From assembly GCA_000151295.1 (NCBI GenBank), contig GG745344.1, forward strand, positions 871,333 through 935,332: DNA of 64,000 nt, in the 5' to 3' direction. Position numbers and translations under genes: made by a program. The notes beneath the pieces are model-generated. The model did not search any database and was not told the DNA's origin. It saw nothing but the letters and a program-made list of their open reading frames with translations. This stretch comes from Allomyces macrogynus ATCC 38327. Lineage: Eukaryota; Blastocladiomycota; Blastocladiomycetes; Blastocladiales; Blastocladiaceae. Shown piece after piece: positions 40,580 through 57,400 of the stretch (the first letter of the stretch is position 1; each line of letters begins with the position of its first letter).

Positions 40580-41400
40580 TGAGAATCTTGGTTATAGGGA
40601 TGGAGTTCCATTTTTCCATTAGCGCCATGAAGCGCGACTGCCGCAAAAAGCTCTTTCATATGGACCTACCTCAGAACAGCGCCAGAATCGTTGGCCGGAA
40701 GCCCAACCCAGTCGTCATGGCCACTGCACCTTGGGCCCGGACAAGAACTCGGCGACAAGCGCTGCACATGTCACATTGCTCGCGGATCAGTTGACGGCAA
40801 GCATGCCATCACTGAGTGTTGATGCACCAGCGAGATCAGCCAACTCGCCTGGTAACGGAGCTACGCTCCACAACAAGTTGGGCGGAGCCCCATAGCGGAG
40901 TTATACACCACCACTGCCCCACATTCGAACAAACACCGCGTTGCCCAGAGAGAACAGGTGCGCGCATTCCGCGTCAGAATACAGGAGCGACGTGGGCGGA
41001 ATGAGGCCACGCTGATCCAGTGACGGATCCAGCCAAGCACATTCGCCGCCTGGTCCTGTATGGACTTCATGACCAGCGTGAGGTTCATGGACGCATCGAG
41101 AAAAATGGTCTGGTTGGCGCAAAGCTTTGCCACAGCACCGAACGTCTCAAACAGATCGGGGCTCAGGATGACCAAATCAGACAGAGAAGAAGAAAAAACG
41201 ACTGGATACACGAGTGGGCCACCAAACTAGCAGCTGCCCAAGCGAAGGAACGCAAGAGATGATGTAGCCGTGGCCAGGGCGGTCAAGAATGGATGCGTCA
41301 ACCTCATCCGGATTTCCGAGCTGCGAGAGTGACCCAATGGAGCTGAGATCCACGGCACACCATGTGCACCTTGCACCCGACCGTCTTTTCCATGATCGAC
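40580..41400 (-). pseudogene. Fragment of the receptor solute-binding domain
   Basis: Short minus-strand segments match the receptors in order but in broken frames: CANQTIFLDASMNLTLVMKS corresponds to the 'agANLTmFLDaSs.LtLa' block, then IRHWISVASFRPP, LLWSVAPLPGELADLAGASTL and NDSGAVLR. No 7TM exon or tail follows before receptor 2, so this is a solute-binding-domain remnant of another array unit. Confidence 0.55.
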
Positions 41401-41653
41401 GCGACCTCACATTCAGCAAATCGAACGGTCAATACATGCGCAGGCAATGTGGACCATCACTGTCTTTCGTAATCCGCCCGCTGACGCTTGTTATTTGCCG
41501 GGAAATGTAGACTACTGTCATGGAAAGCACGTCAACTTTCAACCGATCGATGGGATGAATTATCTAGCCAAGGATCAATTGTGTATGGAGTCCAGATCAT
41601 AGTCGCCAACGATCCTGCCACCGAACCGCCCGACACTTTCCGTGCGTCATGAA

Positions 41654-44600
41654 TCAATCAAACATGGACGCAACCACCATCGATGCAGGCGACGTGAGCG
41701 CGGCCGTGCGAGATGACTTGATCGAGGCTGAGTCCGAAACGGTCGCCGCCAGCACAAGCCGACCGTGCCACTCCTTGAGCTCCACCTCCGACGGCGCCTG
41801 GACTTCGAGCAAACCAGCCGCGAACGTGGCCGTGAATGTGAGCGCCTCGGGCTGATGCGGTGAGACGTCTACGAGCTTGCGCAGACTGAGTACGATCCCA
41901 TCGGGTTCCTGTGGCATTCGAATCGGAATGAGGGTCAAAAATGGTTCCGGCAAATGAGAAGTGTCGAGACCAGCGCACCGAGCGTACGAGCAACAGCTGC
42001 GCATCAACAACGTGCACGACCGTAACCCCGAGCACCCACGGCGACAAGGACAATGCCCGTGCCGAGCGAGCGAATCGCACCGCCATGATCGCGGCGTGCA
42101 CGGCTGACCGCATCCCGTTTGGTGCCGACAACTCGCCTGGCGAGCTATTCTCCTCAGACGATGCATTGATCGTCGGTACTGCGTGAACCGTCGTGCCCAG
42201 CCAACTCGAGTCCCCGACGGTCGGCGGCGCGTGTAATTGCGTGACCAGGTACCCCCACAAGATGCTCAGCACGATGAACACGACGGCCGCGGTCATGGTG
42301 AGCAGTTGCGGGACAGGGCCGAGGTTGATGGTGCAGAGAATGGCGATCTGTAGGATCAATTGCCGAATCAGCGACTCGCGCGTCCAGGGATCCGGCTCAA
42401 ACAGAGCTCCAACTAGCGTACCGCGGCACTCGCACCAATCAACATCAAATAGGCCGCCCGCGACATGGCCGCGCCCGACGTGTTGGTTTTAGGCGCAACG
42501 CTGCGGTTCCGAACCGCGAGCCACACACAAACGGCAACCAAACACCCGCACACGAGGCATTGCGCGACAAACATGATGAGCTGGAAGAGCGTGTCGTTGC
42601 AACCGCAGCCGGTGTACCGCCACGAGCCGTCCACCTTGTAGTCCATGGGCACAAACGGATCGATGCTCAGCCAGACCCCGATCAGGACACCCTCGAGCAC
42701 CCACGCGGCGAGAATCGACCGCCAAAGAATGCGGTTCACATCGGCCGCGACGCGACGGAGCGGGCTCGACACAATTAAGTAGACGCGGAAATCCTGCGCG
42801 GCCATACAGCTCGTCATGATCGTGAACCCGAGCCCCATGAGAATCATGCGCATACTGCACGTGGTGCTCGTCGGCGTCCCAATGTACGTTAGGGGCACGA
42901 GCGAGCCGAGGAAACAGCCCGCTAGCACGCCAGCGAGAAACTCGGTCGGGACACGGCGCGCGGATGCAGCGTCACGCTGCCGAAATAACAGCGCCGCCAG
43001 GAAGAGGATGACGATGACGAGCAACGAGATGATGACCCAGGCGATTATGGACGGGAGCGTGTTCCAAGGAACGTTTTGCGGCGCGCCAAAGTGATCGATG
43101 CCGAGCAGGTCGGCAATCGCCGTGTTGAGAAACGCAATCGTCGAGAGAGCGTCGGCAAACCCGGCGAGGACCAAGTTCACGCGCGAGTAAATCAGGTTCG
43201 ATACAGCAAGGTATTGGCCTCGGCTCGAGCTGGACGGGCGATCAATGATCTGCGTGCGTGGCGTTTCGTGTCGTGAGAAATGCGAAAGGTTTTCAGGCGG
43301 AGGGGCAAAAGTGTTCGCTCTGTACCCGCGTCGCGTTGAGAAGTGCAGCATTGTAGACTCGATTCACGTCGGGGTCTGCAAGCGGACCAGCGTCATCAGT
43401 CAATCGCTGGGGAAAATGACCCCGCGCACGCGAGTCGCAAACGTTGGATTCATGGCAACAAACGTACCGTTGAACAAGGCAGGAATGGTCGGCCGCATCC
43501 CAAACCCCGTCGTGATCTGGCGCTGAATCTCCGGTCCCGACAAGAATTCAATGACGCGAGCGGCACGCGTAACGTTGCGCGAAAAGCGGTTGATGCCAAT
43601 GACGCCGCCACCGAGCGTCGACGCGCCAATCCAGTCGGCCGTTTCGCCGGGCAGCGGCGCCAGGTCCCACGTAAAGTTAACCGGGATCGAGGCGAGCCCG
43701 AACGAATCGCTGTTCCAAGTGCGCAGAAACACGGTGGTGCCGAAATGAAATTTACTGTCGGCATCGTACTCAGCATATCGCAGCGCCGCCGACGGAATGA
43801 GCCCCTGTTGGATCCAGCGGCGGAAGCGCGAGAGAACGGCCGCGGCCTGTGCTTGTGACTCGGGCGTGGCCAAGGGCAGGTGTGACGACGCATCGAGGAA
43901 CATGGTCAGGTTTGCGCCAGCGAACCATTCGGCAACGTTGCACGTCAGGCCCTCGTATGGACGCAGCTCCGAGACAAAGCCGGCCATGGACGGGTTCGTG
44001 GCTTGTTCGCCCGGGAGAATGGTCGAGAGCATCTGCTCCATTTCGTCCCACTAGGTCGGGTCGGCGAGTAAGCAGCGGGTGGAGAAGTATAGGGGCATCT
44101 GGTCCGTCGGAAACGCACGGTTTTTGGTGGTTGGTGATAGCCGTACTTGGCCAAGATATCGGAACGATAAATGAGCAATCCACCTTCCGCACAGGTCGGC
44201 AGTGAATATCTGAGTTACCGAAATTCACTTGGTGAGCAAGAAGCAGATGCAAGTCAGACATTCAAACCGCGGCAGGAGCGAACCAGAGAGGCTCAGGCCG
44301 CGGTATCGAGTACGCACAGGGTCCCGTTGATGATACTTGGCCCAAGGGCTCCCGGATCGCACTGAGCGACCACGGTTGGCGAAACGAGCCGGTCAAGCGG
44401 GAGCAGAATGCGATCTGCAAATGTTGCTGGCCAGATGACTGTGTATTCGCACCAGACAAAGTGAGGCATGATTCCGAAACAAAATACGTGCATCGTGCAA
44501 GACCAACCGTCCATGGAAAAGACGTCCCACGTTCGCGACTTTTGCTGCGCAATGATTTCGAGGAACAGCGACATGTCATCGGTCGTGTAGGTCATCTGGA

Positions 44601-45021
44601 GGACACACTGCATGAGAGAGAGTCCGACTCTGCAGGCAAATGACAGCGACCCGAACCCGGTCCGGCCAAAACAGGGTGACGGGGATACCCGTTTGGTTGG
44701 ACCAAGCGTCGACCAAGTTGGTGTAGCCGGCAATGAAGGTCGCGTCTCCAGCGAGCGACGCAAACGGCTGCATAACTACGCGGACAGTTGCTGAGGTGTC
44801 CGCCTACTGCCAGGGACCGGCGCAATGAGCGCGGAAAAGTGCGCGAAACCATGATCAAAGATGGCACGGCATCTTTGCTCAAGGAAACGTTGCTGCTCTC
44901 GAGGCATCCATCCAATCCTTACCGATACGCTGTGAGAGAGCACACATAATAGCGAGCACACAATTGTACTGAAGAGCTTCCATTCAATCCATGCTTGCAA
45001 TCTTCGTCGGGTCATGCGCAT
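41654..45021 (-). CDS. Receptor 2: solute-binding domain + class C 7TM + PH-like tail
   Basis: Same architecture as receptor 1. The N-terminus (MRMTRRRLQAWIEWK, then a hydrophobic LFSTIVCSLLCVLS) is a signal anchor; an upstream in-frame Met at 45,144 is possible. Solute-binding segments include FIAGYTNLVDAWSNQTGIPV, RYSLPTCAEGGLLIYRSDIL, SELRPYEGLTCNVAEWFAGA and TWDLAPLPGETADWIGASTL. The linker exon reads DPDVNRVYNAALLNA. The 7TM exon (about 42,420-43,240) includes MTSCMAAQDFRVYLIVSSPL and the cysteine WRYTGCGCND. TM7 and the tail follow, with QPDG/PQEPDGIVLSLRKLVDVS and LEVQAPSEVELKEWHGRL, stop at 41,654. Frames look intact across exons, so it may be functional. Confidence 0.72.
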
Positions 45022-45144
45022 ATCCGGGAGAGTTTCGGGAAAAGAAGGTCGGTTCTTGATCGCAACGTCGACCTTGCGTCTGCTGAGCAACTCGGAGGTC
45101 GCAGGGACTGCCGGAGAAAATTTCGAGACTGATTTCATGATCAC

Positions 45145-46137
45145 GATTGGGGATTGCCACTAGTTGTGACCCAGCTGTTGTTTTCGATTGCTCTACGGTT
45201 GGAGTTCACGATGTACAGAGGTCCGAATGCCAGCTGTCATGTTCGCTTGGGAAAGACGAAATGACTGTGCTTCGCCACGTCACACCTCGGCCCCACACTG
45301 CCGACCTGCGTCACTCTGTCTTGTGTTGTTGTACATTGGACCCCTGTGTGGGCTCTCCAGTGTGGGCTCTCCAACGTCAACACGACGAGGTATTGCAAAA
45401 CGTCGGTTGTTGATTTCAACGCTGCTTTCTTCCCACCGCAATGTTAACAAGACAAGTGTGTTGCAAAGCTGCACGTTTCTCGAAATCGGTACCAGTCTCT
45501 GCGGATGCGGAGGATAATGGTTTCTGCTTCGCTTTTCAATGCCTGATGTTGGATTATGGCTCGCAACTCCGCGGCAACAGCAAGACTGCATACTGAATGC
45601 TCTGGACTTTGATGGCCAGGCATCATGCATGCCCCGGTGCCAGCCGCCATTTAATTTGCAATAGCTTTATTGCGGGATGTATTTGCTGCTGCTGCGATTT
45701 CGGTGGCAAGCGTCGTTTCACGAATTTGATTGTCGGTTGCAGTCTCATCATCACTTGTTCATGCTTAATTGTTGCACTTGCTTTTCAGCGCTTCTCAACA
45801 CTTCTCAGCCGCAGGCTCTCTTATGACGCCTGTCTTTGCTGACCGAAACCCAGACTTTTCGTTCAGAATCGGGTGTGGCGTAAGCATCAAAACAAGGTAC
45901 TACAAAAGAGTTTACAGCTAGAGACAAAGCTAGGGCGCAAGGGCCGGCCCAAGTGGAAACATCGTCACTGAGAAGAGCAGAACGGAGGCTGAAGAGGAGA
46001 GCTCCCTCCATCACAACGTTGCCTTGTCAGCATCCAAGAAGCAACTGCAGCTGACACCCCACTCCAGCATCCTCACTGCCACTAAGCTCCTCACTTACTG
46101 CAATCGCCTTCTCCGCGTTTAACCTGTCTTCAGGAAG
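45145..46137. other. Intergenic, no gene seen
   Basis: This 993-bp gap upstream of receptor 2 contains only short frames without codon bias. A short direct repeat, GTGTGGGCTCTCCA, occurs twice in a row near 45,347-45,374. Confidence 0.4.
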
Positions 46138-46401
46138 ATGCCTGACCCTGGATCGCACCAATCCGATAACCACGTGACCGGCGTCCCGCAACGCCTTGTC
46201 GACCTTACTTTCGATGTGCTGCGTCGCGTTCCGCTACACCTCCTGGCCAACGACGTATCGTTCCGCGCGAGCGGGTTTCGTTCCACAAAGGCCCACATTG
46301 TTCCGACCATCCTCGCATTGCGTCGAACTTGCAAAGATTGCCGTTCTGTTGATGATTCTCTCGCCGGGTGGCATATCGACATCCAAGTTGCGCTGCCATG
46401 A
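46138..46401 (+). pseudogene. F-box-only fragment
   Basis: An 87-codon frame starts MPDPGSHQSDNHVTGVPQ and contains LVDLTFDVLRRVPLHLLA, then ILALRRTCKDCRSVDDS and GWHIDIQV. This is the F-box module of the family. It stops directly after the F-box, with no leucine-rich part. The consensus Trp after LRRTCK is replaced by Cys. It is probably a truncated duplicate, although a short F-box-only protein is possible. Confidence 0.5.
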
Positions 46402-47087
46402 CTAGTCTCGAGCGGCGTGCAAAGTCGCCTCTTTCCGTAGAAATTCACTCGGTGGGCGTCACTGCAGTGGCAGGCAAGGAGGAGTAATATCGGCACCAGT
46501 GGGAAAGAAGCAAGCGCGGCAAGGTCGGGTGTTTTGTCTTTCATTTTGATGCGGATGGTTGTTGGTGGTTTGGCGAGTGGGGTTTGGTGAGCCCATAAAG
46601 CAAAGAACTGGGTTGATGATGTTTCCATAGTTTTGGGTGTGACAAGTGCACCTTGCAGCAAAGGACGAGGGGGAGCGCGAAGTGCAGGTGAACGCGGACA
46701 AGCTGTTTTCCACGAACTTGATGATAATGTCCGGCGTTGACGAGGCGATTTGGGATGTCCTCTTGCCAGCGATGGCTGAGTTTCGACTAAGCATCTGCCA
46801 AGGTTAGGCGGGAGTGGTGCGCCTGCTGGGCGACGAAGGTGAAGTACTGCACGCAGTTGATTAAATGGCGGAAGACCATGTTTATTGCCCTTAGCTTGGT
46901 GGCCTTGTTTGCGGGCATCCGTTTGGTAGATTTCTCAACTCTTTTGGCGGCGATATTGACCAGAGAATCCAGCCCTGAAGCAAATCGATGAAGCGTTTAT
47001 AGCACTCCCAGAATCGAGATTCTCAGTCCTTCCCTCTTCCGCACGCACCAAGTCGGTTGGCCCATCCGCCATCCACATTCCAATCGG
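46402..47087. other. Intergenic, no gene seen
   Basis: This 686-bp stretch between the F-box fragment and the 3' end of receptor 3 holds no supported gene on either strand. Confidence 0.4.
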
Positions 47088-50577
<3,490 letters not shown>

Positions 50578-50858
50578 GACCGTGCCGACATGGGCCGTGG
50601 TCAGACTGTCGAAGAGAGCGGTTGGCACAGCAACGGTTGAAGTTGTGATAGAGAAGTCGATGGAGCCGGCAATCACGTCCAAACCCTGGCCGACAAGAGT
50701 CCTCCTTGGATTTTTGCTGATCATTGCGCCAAGTCGGGACGAATAATTATGGTCGTGGTCTCGATGGAGTGGCTGTGGACATGATCACTTTTGGCAAGGC
50801 AAACTCAAGCAAACCATTGGTGAACGTCAGGTGATCGTGTTGCAGTCGTCAGACAAGA

Positions 50859-51405
50859 ATGTGCGAAGCTGCGGCACTTTGCCGGACATCCGTCAAGACC
50901 AGCCTCCGGTGCATCTCCCCAGCGCTCAACTGTCCTCAAGGGGCAGAATTCCATCAAGCGCGACCTTTTGATCTTTTACGCAATTGCCCGCCAATCAACA
51001 TCGCCTCCAAAGACAGCGTTCCGCGGCCAGTACATCTTGCTACGAGACTAGTGATGATTACATCCTTTGCGTCGTTCCTTCGGTCACACCCAACAATTGT
51101 AATGAAAACAGGAGACGCTCCTCGAAGTCTTTAAGGGCCAGTGGACCGACCCGACTCTCAAAAGTACGGAATAGAGAGAATAGAGACATGCTCACCATGT
51201 CTTTCACGTAGTGAACAAGGAAGCCCTCGACTTGGCCGTGCAGCTGACGCACCTGTTCGCGCTCGAGACGCTCCACCGCAGCGCTGCCGCGTGCGTGACG
51301 CAGTCGCGGCGGTCGCACTGCAACATCGTGCTGGAGGGTGAGCCCGAGATCCAGATTGCTGACCTTGAAATGGTGCTGCCGCAGCTGCTGTTGGATATCT
51401 CGTAA
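50859..51405 (+). CDS. CENP-X / MHF2-like histone-fold protein
   Basis: Plus-strand exons inside the receptor array. An exon at about 51,112-51,163 reads ETLLEVFKGQWTDPTLK between an ACAG acceptor and a GTACGG donor. The next exon (from 51,209) reads NKEALDLAVQLTHLFALETL and HRSAAACVTQS, then IQIADLEMVLPQLLLDIS and stop. That order, with the ending 'dLEkvLPQLLLDf', is the hallmark of CENP-X (MHF2), the small histone-fold partner of CENP-S in kinetochores and Fanconi-type fork repair. The first exon is less sure: a frame from 50,859 ending NIASKDSVPRP joins in phase. CENP-X proteins are about 80 residues, so the true start may be nearer. Confidence 0.6.
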
Positions 51406-51649
51406 ATGCGCGACTTTGTTTGTTGTTGGCCTTAGTCGATGGCTTTCGATGAAAACTCTTGCATTATGGCTGCTTCGTGTGGTCTGAGTGAGGAATAATT
51501 TCTCCAAACTTGAGCGTGGAAGGCTCGCACACCCAATTTCCGGACCCTCAAAGCAATCGTGCTTCTTGTGTTCAGTGCAACACTCTTCACCCGTTCCCCA
51601 AGTCAAATCCTCCACAGCCCTTCAACCTCCACGGCCGCCCGTCGGCAAA

Positions 51650-53871
51650 TCAGTCCGATATGACCTTTGCTTGCAGCCCCTCCACGCTCGATGCGACCTG
51701 CACCGACATGGTCAGTTGAGCACCCCGAGCCGCGGGCGACCCCAGTGTCCCGCGACTGCTCGGTTCGCACATGGTCGACTGGCCGCCGACCAGCACAGCA
51801 TGCTCTAGCCGTGTGTGCCAGTCCTTGAGCTCCATCTGGGTCCGCGTCCAAACCTCAAGCATCCCGACAGTAAACGTGGCCGTGAACGAGCGTGTTGCTG
51901 TGCTGGTTTCCGAAACGGAGACGAGCTTGCGCAGGCTGAGGACGAGTCCGTGGGGCGATTGGGTCGAAAACACAAGGAAGTCAGCGCTGACCAGCTCCGA
52001 GGGAAGAAAGCGTCAGCATAAAGGCAGCACGCACCGATCGTACGACCAAGATCCGCGCATCTGCGACGTGCACGACCGTGGCCCGTGAGCCACGGTGCGA
52101 GTTGCGAAGCCCGCTCAGAACGCGCGAAGCTCACGGCCAGGATCGACTCGTGCAGGGCACCGGCAATCGGTCCTGGCAGGTCACTCACCGAGCTGTCTTG
52201 CGTCGCGGTCGAGAAAGCCGGTTCTGACGCGGCAATCGTCGTCCCCATCCAGCTCGATGTCTCGGTGTCGGGCGTGACACGCAACTGCACGACCAGGTAC
52301 GACCACAGCACGCTCAACACGACCAGGGTCACGGCTGCGGTCGTCGTGAGCATTTGCGGGACCGGGCCGACGTGGAGAACCAAAAGGAGGATGATTTGAG
52401 GGTCAACCAACGTGTGAGCGAGATGCGCGCGTGAAACGAATTGATCGAGGTGGAGACGTACCGCAGCACCCGCAACCACAAAATCAAATACGACATCTGC
52501 GACATGGCCGCACCCGACGTGTTGGCCTTGGGCGAGACGTTGTGGTTGCGCACGGCGAGCCACACACACAGCCCCACGAGGACCGCGCACAAGAGACACT
52601 GCGCTACGAACATGCCGATCTGGAACGGGAGACTCCTCGACGCGCACCCGATGTATCGCCATAAATCGTCAACTTTCACGTCGACGGGCGCGAGCGAATC
52701 GAGTCCGAGCCACAAGCCTAGCAAAATCGCCTCGGTTGCCCACACGGCCACGAGCGACTGCAACAACATGCGGTGCACGTCAGCTGCAATGCGACGCAGC
52801 GGACTCGACGCAAACAGATAGATGCGGAAATCCTGCGCGACCATGCAGCTTGTCATGAGCGTGAACCCGAGCCCAATCAGAACCACACGCAGCTTGCAAG
52901 TGGCCGGGGTCGGGGTGCCGATGTACATCAGCGGCACAAGCGACCCGAGCATTGCTCCAATCAGCATGTCGACAAGAAACTCGGTCAGAGCCCGGCGAGC
53001 AGCAGCAGCGTCGCGAAAGGAAAAGAGCCGAATCGCCAAGAACACAATGGATGGACCATAAATGCGACAATGGCCGCGACAGCAATCGACGCCGGGTCGT
53101 TCCATTGGATGTTTTGTGGCGCGCCATAATGGTCGATGCCGAGCAAGTCGGCGATCAGGTTGTTGATGGACGCGACCGAGGTGGCCGCGTCGGCGAACCT
53201 GCCAAGAATCATGTTCACGCCCGCGTAAATGAATTCCGAAATGGCCAGATACTGGTCCTTGCAGGATGTTGACGGTCGGTTCGCAATCTGGATGGGAGCA
53301 ACCAAAGAGAGAGCTGCCGGACAGAAAAGCGGGGTGGAGAACAGCGGATGACAGAATGCAAAGTAATCGTGAACAGCACGAACCCTGATCGAGTTGAGAA
53401 ACGCCGCGTCATGAACGCGATTCACTTCGGGATCTAGACGACCGCGCAAGAAAGGGATGATGAGCAGTGCAACAAAACACGCAATTGTACACAAAAGATA
53501 TTAGTACCTCGAAAATGCTCTGGAATCGTTGGCCGCAGCCCCAACGCTGTCGTAAACAACCGCTGCGCCTCGAACCCAGACAAGAACTCGGCGACGCGAG
53601 CGGCGCGCGTCACGTTGCGCGTGTACTCTTTGATTCCGATCAGGTTGGCACCAAACACCAACGCCCCCGCCAAGTCGGGCGATTCGCCCGGCAGCGGCGC
53701 CATAGCCCATGACAAATTGAGCCCAGAGGTCCGGTAATTGATATCCTTCAGGCTCCAGAACCGCATGAACACGGCATTGCCCTTTTCAAACATGTTGAGC
53801 GTCTGCTCAGGCAAACCGCGAACACTTCCTTGGCATATGATTGTTCCAGAAATGGCAGACTGTTGGACCAT
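51650..53871 (-). pseudogene. Receptor 4: 5'-truncated unit
   Basis: The 3' part is well preserved: tail exon ending at 51,650 (SPHGLVLSLRKLVSVSETST, LEVWTRTQMELKDWHTRL), TM7 exon, and a 7TM exon (about 52,440-53,290) with GLGFTLMTSCMVAQDFRIYL and WRYIGCASRS. Linker exon DPEVNRVHDAAFLNS. The solute-binding domain keeps only its last third (NLSWAMAPLPGESPDLAGAL, SGFEAQRLFTTALGLRPTIP). The upstream sequence (53,880-54,200) has no N-lobe, no [13 protein letters not shown] block and no signal anchor. Near 53,040 the 7TM frame also shifts. It therefore looks like a truncated copy. Confidence 0.65.
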
Positions 53872-54446
53872 GATCGAGAGTTCTTGGTGCGCGCGAAGCT
53901 GTTGGAGCAGGGAGGCGCGCTAACCTGCAAGTACAGTTGCCCTCGCAAAAAGTCACGCCTGCTTTTTGCTGGAAATCGCCGGCCAGAGGCAATAATTGTT
54001 GAATTGCTGAACATGGCGCTCCAATGCACTGAGTCGAGACTTGTGAGTGGGATTTCGAACCGTTGTTGCTGGCGGCTGCAAGACTGTTATTTCTATCCGG
54101 TGACCGCGTCTCGACAAACGACCATCTTTGCACCCGTTTGCACCGAGACAGCTGCTCGACGACGAGGCGACCACGTGGAATGAAAGTTGGTTCATGGGCC
54201 CTTCATCATGAACGGCCCCTGGAACTAGTCAGATACACGCGTGCATGCTTTCGCGGTTGGCAGTTTATGAATGGTGTTGGCTTTTACGTTCTGTTCATCA
54301 ATGCTGTTCGCTCCTCGGTCATGCATGTTGCCGCTTGATAGCGAAACGGCAGTTTGACGACAATTTTCACAATTCACCAACTCAGCCTCTCAGTATTCAT
54401 TTGCAGTGCAACCCTCCCCACCCGTTCAAGTACCCCCTGCGCACTC
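53872..54446. other. Intergenic between receptors 4 and 5
   Basis: This 575-bp stretch should have held the 5' half of receptor 4 but shows only short unrelated frames. Confidence 0.4.
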
Positions 54447-57400
54447 TCACCCATGCAAACTCGGTGCCTGCGCGCCCACTGTCGATAGTGGCGCAGCAAT
54501 CCGCGTCGCGATCTGGACTGACACAGCCATCTCCGCCCTCAGAGCTACCGGCAACCCTTGCGCCCTACAGCCACCCGATTCGTGCACGGTCGACTGGTCC
54601 CCGACCGGCACGGTTTGCGCGAGCCGCGTGTGCCATTCCTTAAGTTCCGGCTCAGTTCGCGTCCACATTTCGAGCACACCGGCGGTAAACGTGACCGTGA
54701 ACGAGCTTGTTGCCGCGCTGGGTTCCGTTACAGCGACGAGTTTGCGCAGGCTGAGGACAAGTCCGTGGGGTTGCTATTGGGTCACGATCAAAGACAGCTT
54801 AGGCGCCGCCGTTAGGGGGATGCATCGTCGTTGCGACATGTCAACGTACCGAGCGCACGACCAGGATCCGAGCATCGACGACGTGCACAACCGCAACTCC
54901 TGCGTCCCACGGCGCGAGTTGCAGAGCTCGCTCGGACCGCGCAAACCGCACGGCCAAAGTTGACTCGTGCACGACGCCCACGAGCGGCTCAAGGAGGTTC
55001 CCCGTCGAGCCCGACGCGTCCGAGAAAATCGCTGCCGACGGGGACATTGTCGTGCCCATCCAGCCCGAGGACTCGGCATCGGGCGCGACGCGCTGTTGCA
55101 CGACCAGGTACGCCCACAGGACACTGAGCACGACGAGGGTCACGGCGGCGGTCGCAAGAAGCATTTGCGGTACGGGGCCGATTTGCAGGGCCGAGAGGAG
55201 AATAACCTATGGACTCCATGGGGTGAGCGATGTATGTGGGGAGGGAAGGGAAGACGTACCGCGGCACCGGCAACGACAAAGATCAAGTAGGCCGCCTTTG
55301 ACAGAGCCTCGCCTGACGTTTTGGCCTTGGGCGAGACGTTGCGGTTGCGCACGGCGAGCCAGACGCACAGGCCCACGAGAATCGAGCACATGAGACACTG
55401 TGCTGCGTACATGACGGTCTGGAATGCGAGGCCGTCGGAACCGCACCCAATGTAACGCCACGCGTTGTCGACCTTGACATCAACGGGCGCAAGTGGGTCG
55501 ACACCGAGCCAAAGACCAATCAACGCGCCTTCAACCACCCACACCGCGACGAGCGATTGCCACAAAATGCGGTGCACGTCGGCGGCAACGCGACGCAGAG
55601 GGCTCGACACGATCAGGTAAATGCGGAAATCCTGCGCGGCCATGCAGCTCGCCATGAACGTGAACCCAAACCCGATCAGCACCACACGCACCTCGCAGAT
55701 CTGGAGCGTCGGGGTTCCGATAAACGTCAACGGCGCGGCCGACCCCAGGAGCGAGCCAACGAGGACGCCGACGAGAAACTCGGTTGGGATCCGGCGCGCG
55801 GCAGCAGTGTCGCGGTGACAAAAGAGCCGGATCGCGAGGAAGAGAATGGCCGCGACGAGGAACGCGACAATGGCCACGACGACGATCGACGCCGAGTCGC
55901 TCCATTGCGTATTGCGCGGCGCGCCGAAATGGTCGATACCGAGCCAGTCGGCAATCAGCAGGTTGATGGACGCGATCGAAGCGGCAGCGTCGGCGAACCC
56001 ACCGAGTATCAGGTTCACGCCCGTGTAGATGAATTGCGAGATGGCGAGGTACTGGTCCCTGGTCGACGAAGCCGGTCGGTTCACAATCTATACGACAAAA
56101 TCGAGGCGAGTGGTGAGGTCGTGGTCTGGAATGTCGTCGGGGTGAAAAATAACAGACCCTGGCCGATTGAAGAAAAGCCGCGTCGTAAACACGATTGACG
56201 GCAGGATCTGGACGGGGTGCGGGCGGAAGTCTGAGTGCGTGGCGCCATATGGACGCGGCAATGAGCGCGAACCTTGAAAGAGCTCCGGAATCGTTGGCCG
56301 AAGGCCCAGAGCCGTCGTGAACACTCGTTGCGACTCGGGTCCGGACAAGAACTCGGCCACGAGAGCGGCGCGCGTCACGTTGCGCGAAAACTTGTTGATG
56401 CCGATTACGGCGCCGCCCAACGTCGCTGCGCCAGCCAAATCAGACAATTCGCCCGGCAATGGCGCAATGTCCCACGTCAAGTTAAGCCCGGTGGACCGGT
56501 AAAAGAATTCTTGCCGGCTCCAGTAGCGCATGAATACGGCCTTGCCCTCTCCAAACGTGTTGCGCGTCTCAAGCTCGCGCGCAAACAGCGAAACCGGCGA
56601 AATGAGCCCCTGTTGGATCCAGCGACGGAAGCGGGCGACGACAGCCGTGGCCTGCGCCTGCATCGGTGCCGAGTCGAGTGTCAACTTCGACGACATGTCG
56701 AGGAACATGGTCAGGTTGGCGCCGGCGAGCCACTCAGCGACATTGCAAGTCAGCCCTTCGTACGGGCTTAGCTGCGTGACAAAGCCGGTCAGGGTCGGGT
56801 TTGTAGCGCGCTCGCCGGCCAGGATGGTCGTGAGCATCGCCTCCATGTGGTCCCACTTGTGAAGCGAGCCAGGAAAAACGATCAGTCACACGACTCCTCA
56901 CCTGAGATATCGTCGAGGAGACGCACCGTTTTCGGCGGTTGAAAATAGCCGTACTTGGCGAGCAGATCGCTCCGATAAAAGAGCGCACCGCCGTCGCTGT
57001 AGAGCGGGACCGCGTACCTGCAGAAATGCGGACATGTAAGTTGGTTCGTATCTCCTAATGCAAGCTCGTAATTGGACAGCGCGACACGTACAGCGAGCCG
57101 TTGACTGTAACCGACTCGAGGGAAGATGGAACGTGCCGTGCAATTGACGCGGGCGGCAACACGCCGTTGAGCGGGAGCAGAAGCGGTCGCGCAAAGGCGG
57201 GCGGCCAAATCACTACCGCAGAATGACAACCGGGATCAGCTCAGAGCAAGGAAGCGCTTGAATCGAAGCATCAACGAACGGTCCATTCCAATCCTGAATT
57301 TGAGAAGTACAGTGAGCACATCAGCACAAAAAGTCCATATCCGAGCAAACCAGGAAGCGACGCACAAATCCCACGACGGCAACTGTTGCTGACCGAGGAT

